DNA of 16,680 bases. Origin: Azonexus sp. (GTDB taxonomy: Bacteria > Pseudomonadota > Gammaproteobacteria > Burkholderiales > Rhodocyclaceae). This document shows, piece after piece, positions 6,801 to 12,314 of this stretch. The notes under the pieces are model-generated. The model searched no databases. It was given only the letters and a program-made list of their open reading frames with translations, and was not told where the DNA came from. The translations under genes and the position numbers were made by a program. The stretch spans positions 1 to 16,680 of the forward strand of contig JAISPT010000075.1 of NCBI GenBank assembly GCA_031274715.1, in the 5' to 3' direction. The number at the start of each line of letters is the position of its first letter. Position 1 is the stretch's first letter.

Positions 6801-9014
6801 GGTTTCGGTGAAACCGGAGTGCCAACCGCGCTGGTCGTCGAAGCGCCAGTAATAGTCGCGGTTCTCGCGGAATAGGCGGACCGGCAGGGCGGCGCCGGCG
6901 CTCAGCTTGCCGTCGGCGTCGGCGCGCACAACCTCGAATTGGGCGATGCTGCCTTCGCGCGCGTAGTCGCCGGTAAACAGGGGGCGAATACCGACCAGCA
7001 CCGGCGCCGGCCAGATAACCCGTTCGAAATTGCGCACCACTGGCCGGCCGCCGCTTTCGAGCAGGCTCAGCGTGGTGCGCACGGTGGTCGGCGAGCGCTT
7101 GCCGTGGGCCGGCGCCAGATCGACGGCCAAGGCCAGTTTGCCGTTTTCGTCGAGCTCGGCCGGCGACAGCTCGATGCGCTGACGCTGGCTGTCCTCGTTG
7201 GCGTCACCGAATTCGAAGCCGGGCAGTTGCTTGGCCAGCGGGTTCTTCTGGCGCTCGAAGACGGCTACGCCGAGCAACTGGTTGCCGGCCGCCGGAGCGC
7301 CGTAGAGATAGCTGCCCTTGACATCGATCTGCAAGGTCTCGTCGGGCGAAACGATAGCCTGTGGGCTGCTCAGGTCGAGCTTCATGCGTTCCGGCAGGAA
7401 TTCTTCGACGCCGAAGCGGAAGCCAGCGCTGGCTAGCTTGTCGGCCGGATCGGCACGTAGTTCCAGAGTCCATGAGCCGGTCGGGGCGTCGACCGGCAAT
7501 TCGATGCGCTGCTGGTAATAGCCGGCTACCTTGCCGTCGGGTTGCCAGGTGGCGGTGAACTGGTTTTTGCCGTCCGGGCGCTTCAAGATGGCCTGGACCG
7601 GCTGGGCCGGGATCGGCCGCCCGTCGGCGTCGCGGGCCAGCACGGAAAGCTCGAAAGTCTCGCCGGGCCGGTAGAGGTCGCGGCCGGCGTAGGGAAACAG
7701 GCGCACTGGCCGTCCAGGCAGGCCGGCGACCTCGAATTCGGACAGATCGAGCGCCGGTTCCTTGAGCGAGATCATCGACAACTGCTGGCCGTGGCGGGCA
7801 ACGACGACCTTGGCCGCTGCCGGCCGTTCGGCGAAGTTGGCCCGGCCGTCGCCGTCGGTTTCGCCGCGGGCGACGACCTTGGCGTGCTCGTCGAGCCAAG
7901 TCACCTCGACGCCGGGCACCGCCTTGCCGCTGGTCAACGAGCTGACATAGGCGTCGGCGCCTTTGGCGAATAGCCGGGCGCTGAGGCCGAGGTCGCTGAC
8001 GTAGAAATAAGTGACCTGGAATTCATGGCGGAAGCGGTTGGGCTGGCTCATTACCGCGATGTAGATACCGGGTTCGCGCAGTTCCTTGATGTCCTCGACC
8101 GGCAGGAAGGTGACGTTACGCTTGTCGGCCTGCTGCTCGGTCAGGAAGCGGCCGACGAAAACGCTGTCGGTCAGCTTGTGGAAACTATCCAACGACCAGT
8201 TGCTGACCGCGCCCTTGAGATCGGTGGCGCGCCAGTCATAGTCGTATTCCTCATCGTCGCCGGCCTGGCGTTGGACACGCGGGCCGCTGATGACCCGGTC
8301 GAGAAAGCGTGGCAACTGATCCGGCTTGACGCGCAGGAACTGCACGTCGACCTCGGGTACGTTGACGGTGATTACCGGCAGGCCGCCATTCTGCCGGGCC
8401 GGTAGCACCGTGCCGCGACTGGCGAAGTAATAGGCCGGTGCAACGACGGGTGTGACTACCGCGTAGCGCCCTTCCTCGCTTAGCGTCTGGCCGGCCGCCG
8501 AGGGCAGGCCGGCGGCGACGCGGACGACGTAGCGGGTCTGCGGCTTGATATGTGGAAAGTAGGCGACGCGCGGGTTGTCGCCGATCACCCAGGCGCCCTT
8601 GACCAGTTTGCCGCCGTCGATGGCGGTATCCTCGGGGGCGCTGCTGACCTGCGGCACGGTGTTATCCAGGCGGTCGTCGTCGTAAGCCTCGCCTTCGCCC
8701 TCGGTGTCGACGCGCGGCTTGACATCGCCGGGCCGCGCCGGCATTTCGAAGACCTGGATCAGGTCGTCGTAAGTCTTGCCGGCATCCAGTGGTTGCGTGA
8801 AGCTCAAGGCCAGCGCCAGTGAACCGTCGAATTCGCGGTTGCCGAAATCGGCGATCTGGAACGGCACATCGGCACTGGTGCCGTCGTCCCGTTGCCATGT
8901 CTTGGCGACATAGAGTCCGGCCGCCGCGACAGTAACGATGGCGGCAGCGATGAGCAGCAACGGAATGATTCCGAAACCCCGGCGCAAGAACGGACGCAAC
9001 ATCGGACGCAGCAT
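3891..9014 (-). CDS. Bacterial alpha-2-macroglobulin family protein (YfhM/ECAM type) with thioester
   Basis: This large periplasmic protease trap has 1707 residues from the chosen start, against about 1650 for E. coli YfhM. A protease cutting the bait region is thought to trigger a conformational change and covalent capture through the thioester. The N-terminus has two Arg-rich repeats (MLRPMLRPFLRR) and one hydrophobic helix at about 15-36, then macroglobulin-like beta domains. A Lys/Arg-rich segment at about 977-1005 is the likely bait region. The thioester motif CAEQ is at 1220-1223 within TYPYGCAEQT, followed by the helical thioester domain and a C-terminal receptor-like beta domain ending near VTDGVEKAGQE. 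There is no lipobox, so it appears to be a signal-anchored protein, unlike lipoprotein E. coli YfhM. Cys1220 is the only cysteine I find. The ATG at 9014 follows a good GAGGAGAAG ribosome site; the frame opens at 9098. First gene of the operon leading to pbpC. Confidence 0.95.
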   Translation of the reverse strand: MLRPMLRPFLRRGFGIIPLLLIAAAIVTVAAAGLYVAKTWQRDDGTSADVPFQIADFGNREFDGSLALALSFTQPLDAGKTYDDLIQVFEMPARPGDVKPRVDTEGEGEAYDDDRLDNTVPQVSSAPEDTAIDGGKLVKGAWVIGDNPRVAYFPHIKPQTRYVVRVAAGLPSAAGQTLSEEGRYAVVTPVVAPAYYFASRGTVLPARQNGGLPVITVNVPEVDVQFLRVKPDQLPRFLDRVISGPRVQRQAGDDEEYDYDWRATDLKGAVSNWSLDSFHKLTDSVFVGRFLTEQQADKRNVTFLPVEDIKELREPGIYIAVMSQPNRFRHEFQVTYFYVSDLGLSARLFAKGADAYVSSLTSGKAVPGVEVTWLDEHAKVVARGETDGDGRANFAERPAAAKVVVARHGQQLSMISLKEPALDLSEFEVAGLPGRPVRLFPYAGRDLYRPGETFELSVLARDADGRPIPAQPVQAILKRPDGKNQFTATWQPDGKVAGYYQQRIELPVDAPTGSWTLELRADPADKLASAGFRFGVEEFLPERMKLDLSSPQAIVSPDETLQIDVKGSYLYGAPAAGNQLLGVAVFERQKNPLAKQLPGFEFGDANEDSQRQRIELSPAELDENGKLALAVDLAPAHGKRSPTTVRTTLSLLESGGRPVVRNFERVIWPAPVLVGIRPLFTGDYAREGSIAQFEVVRADADGKLSAGAALPVRLFRENRDYYWRFDDQRGWHSGFTETDELVNTASVSIPDGGRGKLGIPVKYGRYRLEILDPATQQTTRFRFYAGWSARGDESQGVRPDRVALKFDKPAYRDSDTAKLTITPPHAGEALITVEGDRTLWVKRTSVPLDGTTVDIPVDKTWQRHDLYVSVVVLRPGSSGEKVTPARALGLMHLPLERGERKLAVSLDAPKKMLPDTRLKVKVKVPDLGGQTALVTLSAVDVGILNITRFATPDPFAFFFGRLRYGADQYDVYGRLIEKMAGRKGKLKFGGDAAPKATRSLPKKVRLVDLFSGPVQLDAQGEAEIALDVPDFNGTLRLMAVAAAADRFGNAESETVVAAPLVAELLTPRFLTVGDQATIALDLHNLSGSTQKLKVRVENGDGLKIHNAERELELKDQQKQTLRFPLEAGQAFGLAEVRVHVAGSAGLKLERSFGLQVQAATPRQQVRRLLTVAPGEMVDIREADLGGFIHGTVQAHLAISDKAPIDVRSAIQGLLTYPYGCAEQTTSTAYPHVLIDEEGAKLFGLKAYSREQRTAMLEKSIARLGAMQAPNGGFSMWGNVSEYQYWLSAYVGNFLLDAREQGFPVPEAMQQKTQEFLLKYLQEGAAGLPAGRVAYNENGWQDFRYAGAGRFGVLAYGAYVLAREAKAPLSTLRQMFEVRDQAHSGLALIHLGLALKLMGDETRAQTALAEGVKKGRDTGYWWGDYGSPLRDAALSYVLLDRHKVKVEGQDNLVAIVASELSQNHYTSTQEKLALFLLGRNFVGPRAGEAGWTAEIIAGTGKPETLRGAGSLIRPLTAAELQAGLRIKNTHNEPLYLQLSLNGHPARMPAARDDAIALSRDLFEADGRPLRNRALRVGESVIVRINVNPRRRINNGMVIDRIPAGLEIENLNIAQGEGLASVMIDNVNPAEAMRDPRIQHVEFRDDRFVAAGRLHGKMSLFYRARVVTPGKFVIPLLYAEDMYRPDVYGLAGGEAVLTVTDGVEKAGQE

Positions 9015-9017
9015 CGA

Positions 9018-9026
9018 CTTCTCCTC
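9018..9026 (-). promoter_or_regulatory. Ribosome binding site deciding the A2M start
   Basis: On the minus strand GAGGAGAAG stands 3 bases before the ATG at 9012-9014. This strong Shine-Dalgarno sequence, together with the membrane anchor that follows at once, favours this start over the upstream ATG at 9098. A possible -10 (CATAAT, 9072-9077 on the minus strand) lies farther upstream without a convincing -35. Confidence 0.75.
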
Positions 9027-9124
9027 GAGGCCCAGGCGCCGGCGGGCGGCGGGCAAAAGATCAGAAGGCGGATTATGGCACGGGCCAGGCGCCGGCATGG
9101 CCGGCCGGGGATGGCTTATTCCAC

Positions 9125-9213
9125 TTCTAAATCAGCCGAGTACGCGAAGGCGAAGCGCAGACAGTACGGTTGTACGGCAAGCGAAGCCGACAAAGTAATC
9201 GGTTGATTTGGAA
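9125..9213. repeat. Intergenic stem-forming repeat between yjdM and the A2M gene
   Basis: Outer arms 9125-9139 and 9199-9213 pair over 15 positions, allowing two G-U pairs (core AAATCAGCCGA against TCGGTTGATTT). The enclosed ~59 bases contain GTAC three times, including GTACGGTTGTAC (9165-9176), and a direct repeat of GCGAAGC (9151-9157 and 9181-9187). No start codon or frame supports a gene. It follows yjdM on the minus strand and precedes the A2M promoter region, so it may act as a terminator for sulP-yjdM. Its compound structure looks like a dispersed REP-type element; I cannot count copies from this window. Confidence 0.55.
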
Positions 9214-9219
9214 ATGAAA

Positions 9220-9561
9220 TCAGGCCTTGCGCACGAACTCCGACTTCAGTTGCATGGCGCCGATGCCATCGATCTTGCAATCGATGTCGTGGTCGCCCTC
9301 GACCAGGCGGATGTTCTTGACCTTGGTGCCAACCTTGACCACGGCCGACGAGCCTTTGATTTTCAGATCCTTGATCACTGTCACGCTGTCACCGTCCTGC
9401 AGCATGTTGCCGTTGGCGTCTTTCCACACGCGGGCGGGTTCGGTCTGTTCGCCGGTGGCTTGTAGGGGCCACTCGTGGGCGCATTCGGGGCAGACGTAAA
9501 GGGCGCCGTCTTCGTAGGTGAAGGCGGATTGGCATTGCGGGCAGGGGGGAAGAGAGCTCAT
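9220..9561 (-). CDS. yjdM: YjdM/PhnA family zinc-ribbon protein
   Basis: The product has 113 residues and closely matches E. coli YjdM (once called PhnA, about 111 residues) from memory. An N-terminal zinc ribbon uses Cys7, Cys10, Cys24 and Cys27 (CPQC and CPEC). The C-terminal SH3-like domain carries the family sequence KDANGNMLQDGDSVTVIKDL, then KGSS, GTKVKNIRLVEGDHDIDCKI and LKSEFVRK. E. coli YjdM was named from the phosphonate locus, but to my knowledge it is not needed for phosphonate use and is not the phosphonoacetate hydrolase also called PhnA; its function is unclear. It starts 12 bases after the SulP stop with a good AAGGAAA ribosome site, so it is the second gene of a sulP-yjdM operon. 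Confidence 0.93.
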   Translation of the reverse strand: MSSLPPCPQCQSAFTYEDGALYVCPECAHEWPLQATGEQTEPARVWKDANGNMLQDGDSVTVIKDLKIKGSSAVVKVGTKVKNIRLVEGDHDIDCKIDGIGAMQLKSEFVRKA

Positions 9562-9573
9562 TGGTTTTCCTTG

Positions 9574-11271
9574 TCAGTCATCTTCTTCGCTGCCCATCAG
9601 ATTGGGCAGCAGGAGGGTGGCGCGGGCCAGCGCGGCGGTCAGGTCGGTACAGACATTATCGATACCGAGATGGTCAATGAAACCGGAGCGGCGGAGCAGC
9701 GAGCCGGGCTGAGTGTTGAGGCCGCAGATCAGCAGCCTACAACCGCGTTTTTCCAGTTTGTCGAGCAGGTTGTCGAGGCCTTCGAGGCCGGTGGTGTCGA
9801 GCTGGATCAACTGCGTCATGTCGAGGATAACGATCTCGGGATGGCCGGCCGCCGGATCGAGCAGCGCTTCCAGCTTGTTAACCGCGCCGAAGAACAGCGA
9901 GCCGAACAACTGCCAGGCGGCGACGCGCATCGTCCCGTCCGGGTAGAGGAAACGTGGTTCGCTGGCTGCCTCGTGCAACGGCAAACGCTCGACGCGGGTC
10001 AGCTCGGACATGCGATAAATGAAGAACAGGCAGGCCAGCACCATGCCCAACTCGACGGCGATGGTCAGATCGAACAGCACCGTGACGAAGAAGGTGGCCA
10101 GCAGGATGATCCGGTAGTTATAGGAGAAGCGGCGCAGTTCACGGAAGTGGTGCCATTCGCCCATGTTGATGGCGACCACCATGACGATCGCCGACAGCGT
10201 CGCCAGCGGCACGTAGGCGGCCAGCGGCGCGGCTAGCAACACGATGGCCAGCAGGACCAGGGAATGGATCATGCCGGCCACCGGCGTGCGGCCGCCGGCG
10301 CGGGCATTGGTCGAGGTGCGGGCGATGGCGCCGGTGGCGGCGAAGCCACCGAACAGCGGCGCCGCCATGTTGGCCAGGCCTTGGGCCATCAGTTCCTGGT
10401 TGGGGTCGTGGCGGTCGTCGATCTGGCCATCGGCGACGCGCGCCGAGAGCAGCGACTCGATGGCACCGAGCAGGGCGATGGTAATGGCCGGTGAGATCAG
10501 TTTGCCGATATCGTGGATCGACACCGCTGGCAGACCAAAGGCCGGCAGTTCTTGTGGGATGCCGTTGAAGCGGCTACCGATGGTCGCGACCGGCAGGTCG
10601 AAGACGACCGCAACCAAGGTGCCGACCAGCAGCACCGCCAGCGGCCCCGGTGCCCGCTGCAGCAGCTTCAGCTTTTGGGCCAGGCGGTTGTAGAACAGCA
10701 GGAAGAAGAAACAGGCCAGCGCCAGTGCCAGCGTCGGTGGGTCCACGGTATGGGCATGGGTGGCCAGCGCCTTGATGCGGGCGAAGAATTCGGCCGGCAG
10801 GTTGTCGATGGCCAGGCCGAAGAAATCCTTGATCTGGGCGAGGAAGATGACGACGGCGATGCCGTTGGTGAAGCCGATGACGACAGTCACCGGGATGAAG
10901 CGGATCAACTGTCCCAGGCGCGCCAGACCCATGGCCAGCAGCATAGCCCCGGCCAGCAGAGTGGCGCCGAGTAGGTTGGCGGTACCGTGGACGGCAACGA
11001 TGCCGTAGATGATGGGAATGAAGGCGCCAGTCGGGCCGCCGATCTGCACCCGCGAGCCACCCAGGGCGGCGATGATGAAGCCGGCGACGATGGCGGTCCA
11101 GATGCCGGCCGTCGGCGACACGCCGGAGGCGATGGCGAAGGCCATGGCCAGCGGCAGGGCGAGCACGCCAACGGTGATGCCCGCAGCCAGATCCTTGCCG
11201 AACTGCGCCTTGTTGTAGGCGGCCAGGCAGTCCAGCAGCTTGGGGCGGAAGGCGATCTTCATGGCGCGCAT
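9574..11271 (-). CDS. SulP (SLC26) family inorganic anion transporter with STAS domain
   Basis: This is an inner-membrane secondary transporter of 565 residues. The N-terminal ~420 residues are mostly hydrophobic helices and include SulP hallmarks: KDLAAGITVGVLALPLAMAF near residue 26, IGGPTGAFIPIIYGI, GFTNGIAVVI and LGAIESLLSARVADG, then ATGAIARTSTNARAGGRTPV. A cytoplasmic STAS domain fills about residues 440-550, with the loop LDTTGLEGLD at the site equivalent to the anti-sigma antagonist serine. The substrate cannot be told from sequence; sulfate, bicarbonate and dicarboxylates all occur in the family. The gene has a strong promoter and a leader of only about 12 bases with no Shine-Dalgarno sequence. 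The in-frame ATG at 11262 (MKIAFRPK) is an alternative start. It is divergent from a small RHH regulator gene and is followed by yjdM. Confidence 0.93.
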   Translation of the reverse strand: MRAMKIAFRPKLLDCLAAYNKAQFGKDLAAGITVGVLALPLAMAFAIASGVSPTAGIWTAIVAGFIIAALGGSRVQIGGPTGAFIPIIYGIVAVHGTANLLGATLLAGAMLLAMGLARLGQLIRFIPVTVVIGFTNGIAVVIFLAQIKDFFGLAIDNLPAEFFARIKALATHAHTVDPPTLALALACFFFLLFYNRLAQKLKLLQRAPGPLAVLLVGTLVAVVFDLPVATIGSRFNGIPQELPAFGLPAVSIHDIGKLISPAITIALLGAIESLLSARVADGQIDDRHDPNQELMAQGLANMAAPLFGGFAATGAIARTSTNARAGGRTPVAGMIHSLVLLAIVLLAAPLAAYVPLATLSAIVMVVAINMGEWHHFRELRRFSYNYRIILLATFFVTVLFDLTIAVELGMVLACLFFIYRMSELTRVERLPLHEAASEPRFLYPDGTMRVAAWQLFGSLFFGAVNKLEALLDPAAGHPEIVILDMTQLIQLDTTGLEGLDNLLDKLEKRGCRLLICGLNTQPGSLLRRSGFIDHLGIDNVCTDLTAALARATLLLPNLMGSEEDD

Positions 11272-11289
11272 CGGGAGGAGGATCGTTGG

Positions 11290-11317
11290 ATTATATGAGC
11301 AGCTAATTATTCGTCAA
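11290..11317 (-). promoter_or_regulatory. sigma70 promoter of sulP-yjdM
   Basis: On the minus strand TTGACG (-35, 11312-11317) and a perfect TATAAT (-10, 11290-11295) are separated by 16 bp. Transcription would start near 11283, about 12 bases before the first SulP ATG. This is the best match to the sigma70 consensus that I found in the window. Confidence 0.75.
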
Positions 11318-11335
11318 TGTTAATTACATGTTAAT
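11317..11335. promoter_or_regulatory. Tandem 8-bp repeat, possible operator between sulP and the RHH gene
   Basis: ATGTTAAT occurs at 11317-11324 and again at 11328-11335, an 11-bp period of about one helical turn. The repeat touches the -35 of the sulP promoter and lies 30 bp before the start of the divergent RHH gene. Ribbon-helix-helix proteins commonly bind short tandem sites one turn apart, so this is a plausible binding site. The link is inferred from position only. Confidence 0.45.
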
Positions 11336-11364
11336 GTTTGGAAAAGAACCCATTGGAGAACGCC

Positions 11365-11559
11365 GTGGAGAGTCGTACTGCCCGCCTGACTATCCTGATC
11401 GATCCGGAAAAGAAGCGAATTTTTGAGGAAATATGCGCCGCCAACGACCTGACGCCGTCGCAGGTCGTGCGCCGACTGGTACGTCAATACATCATCGAGC
11501 ATGCTGGCGAGCGCGAGCTACCGGCGTGGCTGAAGCCCGCGGCCAAGGGTAGCGACTGA
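11365..11559 (+). CDS. Small ribbon-helix-helix (CopG/MetJ-type) DNA-binding protein
   Basis: From the GTG at 11365 the product has 64 residues. The start is set by GGAG at 11355-11358, six bases upstream; a TTG at 11338 would add nine residues but has no ribosome site. Residues ~5-13 (TARLTILID) form the DNA-contacting strand. Helix A covers about 15-26 and helix B about 30-45, with TPSQVVRRLVRQYI typical of the RHH fold. The C-terminal ~18 residues are a charged, Pro-containing tail. It is probably a homodimeric repressor of its own promoter and perhaps of divergent sulP. No toxin gene follows: the next + strand stretch is open only as shadows of a minus-strand gene, so an antitoxin role is not supported. 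Confidence 0.82.
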   Translation: MESRTARLTILIDPEKKRIFEEICAANDLTPSQVVRRLVRQYIIEHAGERELPAWLKPAAKGSD

Positions 11560-11563
11560 TCGT

Positions 11564-11578
11564 CGCCGGCGGCCGGCG
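11564..11578 (+). terminator. Short GC hairpin after the RHH gene
   Basis: CGCCGG (11564-11569) and CCGGCG (11573-11578) pair around a 3-base loop five bases beyond the RHH stop. GGCGGC and then only TTT follow at 11584-11586, so it would be a weak intrinsic terminator. The whole stretch is GC-repetitive and chance pairing is possible. Confidence 0.3.
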
Positions 11579-11623
11579 GCGGCTTTGGTCGCTGGTCCGG
11601 ATGGCGGGCGGTGAGCCAGGCCG

Positions 11624-11878
11624 TTACCGCTCCTGCGTCTCCGTTCCCCGCTTGCACCATTCGCGCAGGATGCGAGCCTTGGCCCAGAGCATCACGGCGA
11701 CGCCGCCGGCGGTGCAGGCTACCGCTTCAACTAGCGAGCCGGGAACGCCGGTGATGATTGTCCCCTTGCCGGCGGCGAACCAGCTACCGCCGATGACGAC
11801 GCAGGATAGACCAAAGACGCCAGCTAGCGCGTAGAGCACGATACGTCCGATGAGGCGGGGGCGGGACGGGTGGGGCAT
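11624..11878 (-). CDS. Small two-helix membrane protein of unknown function
   Basis: The product has 84 residues. The N-terminus is Arg- and Pro-rich (MPHPSRPRLIGR). Two hydrophobic segments lie at about 13-35 (VLYALAGVFGLSCVVIGGSWF) and 45-65 (VPGSLVEAVACTAGGVAVMLW), and a charged tail contains KARILREWCKRGTETQER. I do not recognise the family. The basic residues at both ends suggest both termini are cytoplasmic in a helical hairpin. No clear Shine-Dalgarno sequence precedes the ATG at 11878. It converges on the RHH gene, and its own upstream side is the long gap before metG. A membrane-like composition over the whole frame favours a real gene, but in GC-rich DNA a spurious frame cannot be excluded. 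Confidence 0.55.
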   Translation of the reverse strand: MPHPSRPRLIGRIVLYALAGVFGLSCVVIGGSWFAAGKGTIITGVPGSLVEAVACTAGGVAVMLWAKARILREWCKRGTETQER

Positions 11879-12066
11879 GGAGTGCGTTAGGGCTGGTCGG
11901 GAAGGCGCATTGTGCCGAAAGCTTCGTGGTACCGCGATGCCAGGATGGGAAAAACCGGCTTCCTCGGCGAGGATTTGTGCACAGCAGGGATGAGTTGGTC
12001 AAGCGCCTCGGTGGCAATGGGCGGAATACCTGCAAAAATCCATTCAAAAGCGTTTATTTTCAATAA

Positions 12067-12079
12067 AATCAATGACTTG
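12067..12079 (+). promoter_or_regulatory. IHF consensus match
   Basis: AATCAATGACTTG fits the IHF consensus WATCAANNNNTTR at every fixed position and follows an AT-rich stretch, as good IHF sites do. The sequence match is exact, but occupancy is unknown. Confidence 0.5.
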
Positions 12080-12152
12080 TGTATTCGCCCAAGATTCGGG
12101 CACAGGAAGAAAAAGCCTTGCCATCCCGGCACTTAGCGCGCCGCCCTAGTCT

Positions 12153-12187
12153 TAATTCACAGACTTATCCACAGATTTTGTGGGTAG
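12153..12187. promoter_or_regulatory. DnaA-box cluster
   Basis: A perfect high-affinity DnaA box, TTATCCACA, is at 12165-12173. TAATTCACA at 12153-12161 differs from the TTATNCACA consensus at one position. A minus-strand box at 12179-12187 (CTACCCACA) differs from TTATCCACA at two. Three boxes in 35 bp suggest a DnaA-binding region that regulates, titrates or initiates. No replication genes (dnaA, dnaN, rpmH) lie nearby, so a main chromosomal origin is unlikely. Confidence 0.5.
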
Positions 12188-12274
12188 TTTGAAAAGCCCT
12201 AAGCCGGGAGTGGAATTGAGACTTGAACTTAAAGTGTTACTTGAGGTCGGCGGCTGTTGATGTTGCGCTGCAGC

Positions 12275-12305
12275 AGCCGGCGGCGGGCTTTCCCTGCCGC
12301 CGGCT
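12275..12305 (-). terminator. GC-rich hairpin after metG
   Basis: AGCCGGCGGC (12275-12284) pairs perfectly with GCCGCCGGCT (12296-12305). GGG/CCC extends the stem past a one-base bulge to a 4-base loop. It starts 10 bases after the metG stop, the position of a terminator, but no T run follows on the minus strand, so termination may be inefficient or Rho-aided. Confidence 0.55.
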
Positions 12306-12314
12306 CGGCCTTGT

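Larger units (their letters stand above)
11879..12314. other. 436-bp gap without a supportable gene; AT-rich patch and DnaA/IHF-like sites
   Basis: Open frames in this stretch (11887-12132 minus, 11912-12136 plus) have no family resemblance or ribosome site. Bases ~12033-12080 are clearly more AT-rich than the rest of the window. The gap also contains the IHF consensus, the DnaA-box-like cluster and the metG-distal hairpin listed separately, and an isolated DnaA-like 9-mer TTGTGCACA at 11975-11983. The promoter of the small membrane protein should also be here, but I cannot identify it. Confidence 0.6.

Noticed and set aside
9075..9091. sigma54-like TGGCACG followed by AGGCG
   Set aside because: The -24 half is good, but the -12 half (TTGCW) fails at the TT, and the direction points into the repeat and the 3' end of yjdM instead of a gene start.
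9032..9096. 12-bp direct repeat CCAGGCGCCGGC at 9032-9043 and 9085-9096
   Set aside because: It is short and GC-simple, with no associated insertion or gene boundary. Chance is the simplest reading.
9015..9098. 28-residue extension of the A2M protein from the ATG at 9098
   Set aside because: The ribosome site GAGGAGAAG lies inside it, and the extension puts a polar stretch before the membrane anchor.
9475..10236. 253-residue + strand frame opposite sulP
   Set aside because: Its Gln/Glu/Val-rich composition is the complement of transmembrane codons. The SulP frame is clearly the gene.
11887..12136. Overlapping ~80-residue frames on both strands in the gap before metG
   Set aside because: No family resemblance, no ribosome site, and they run through the AT-rich patch and regulatory-looking sequences.
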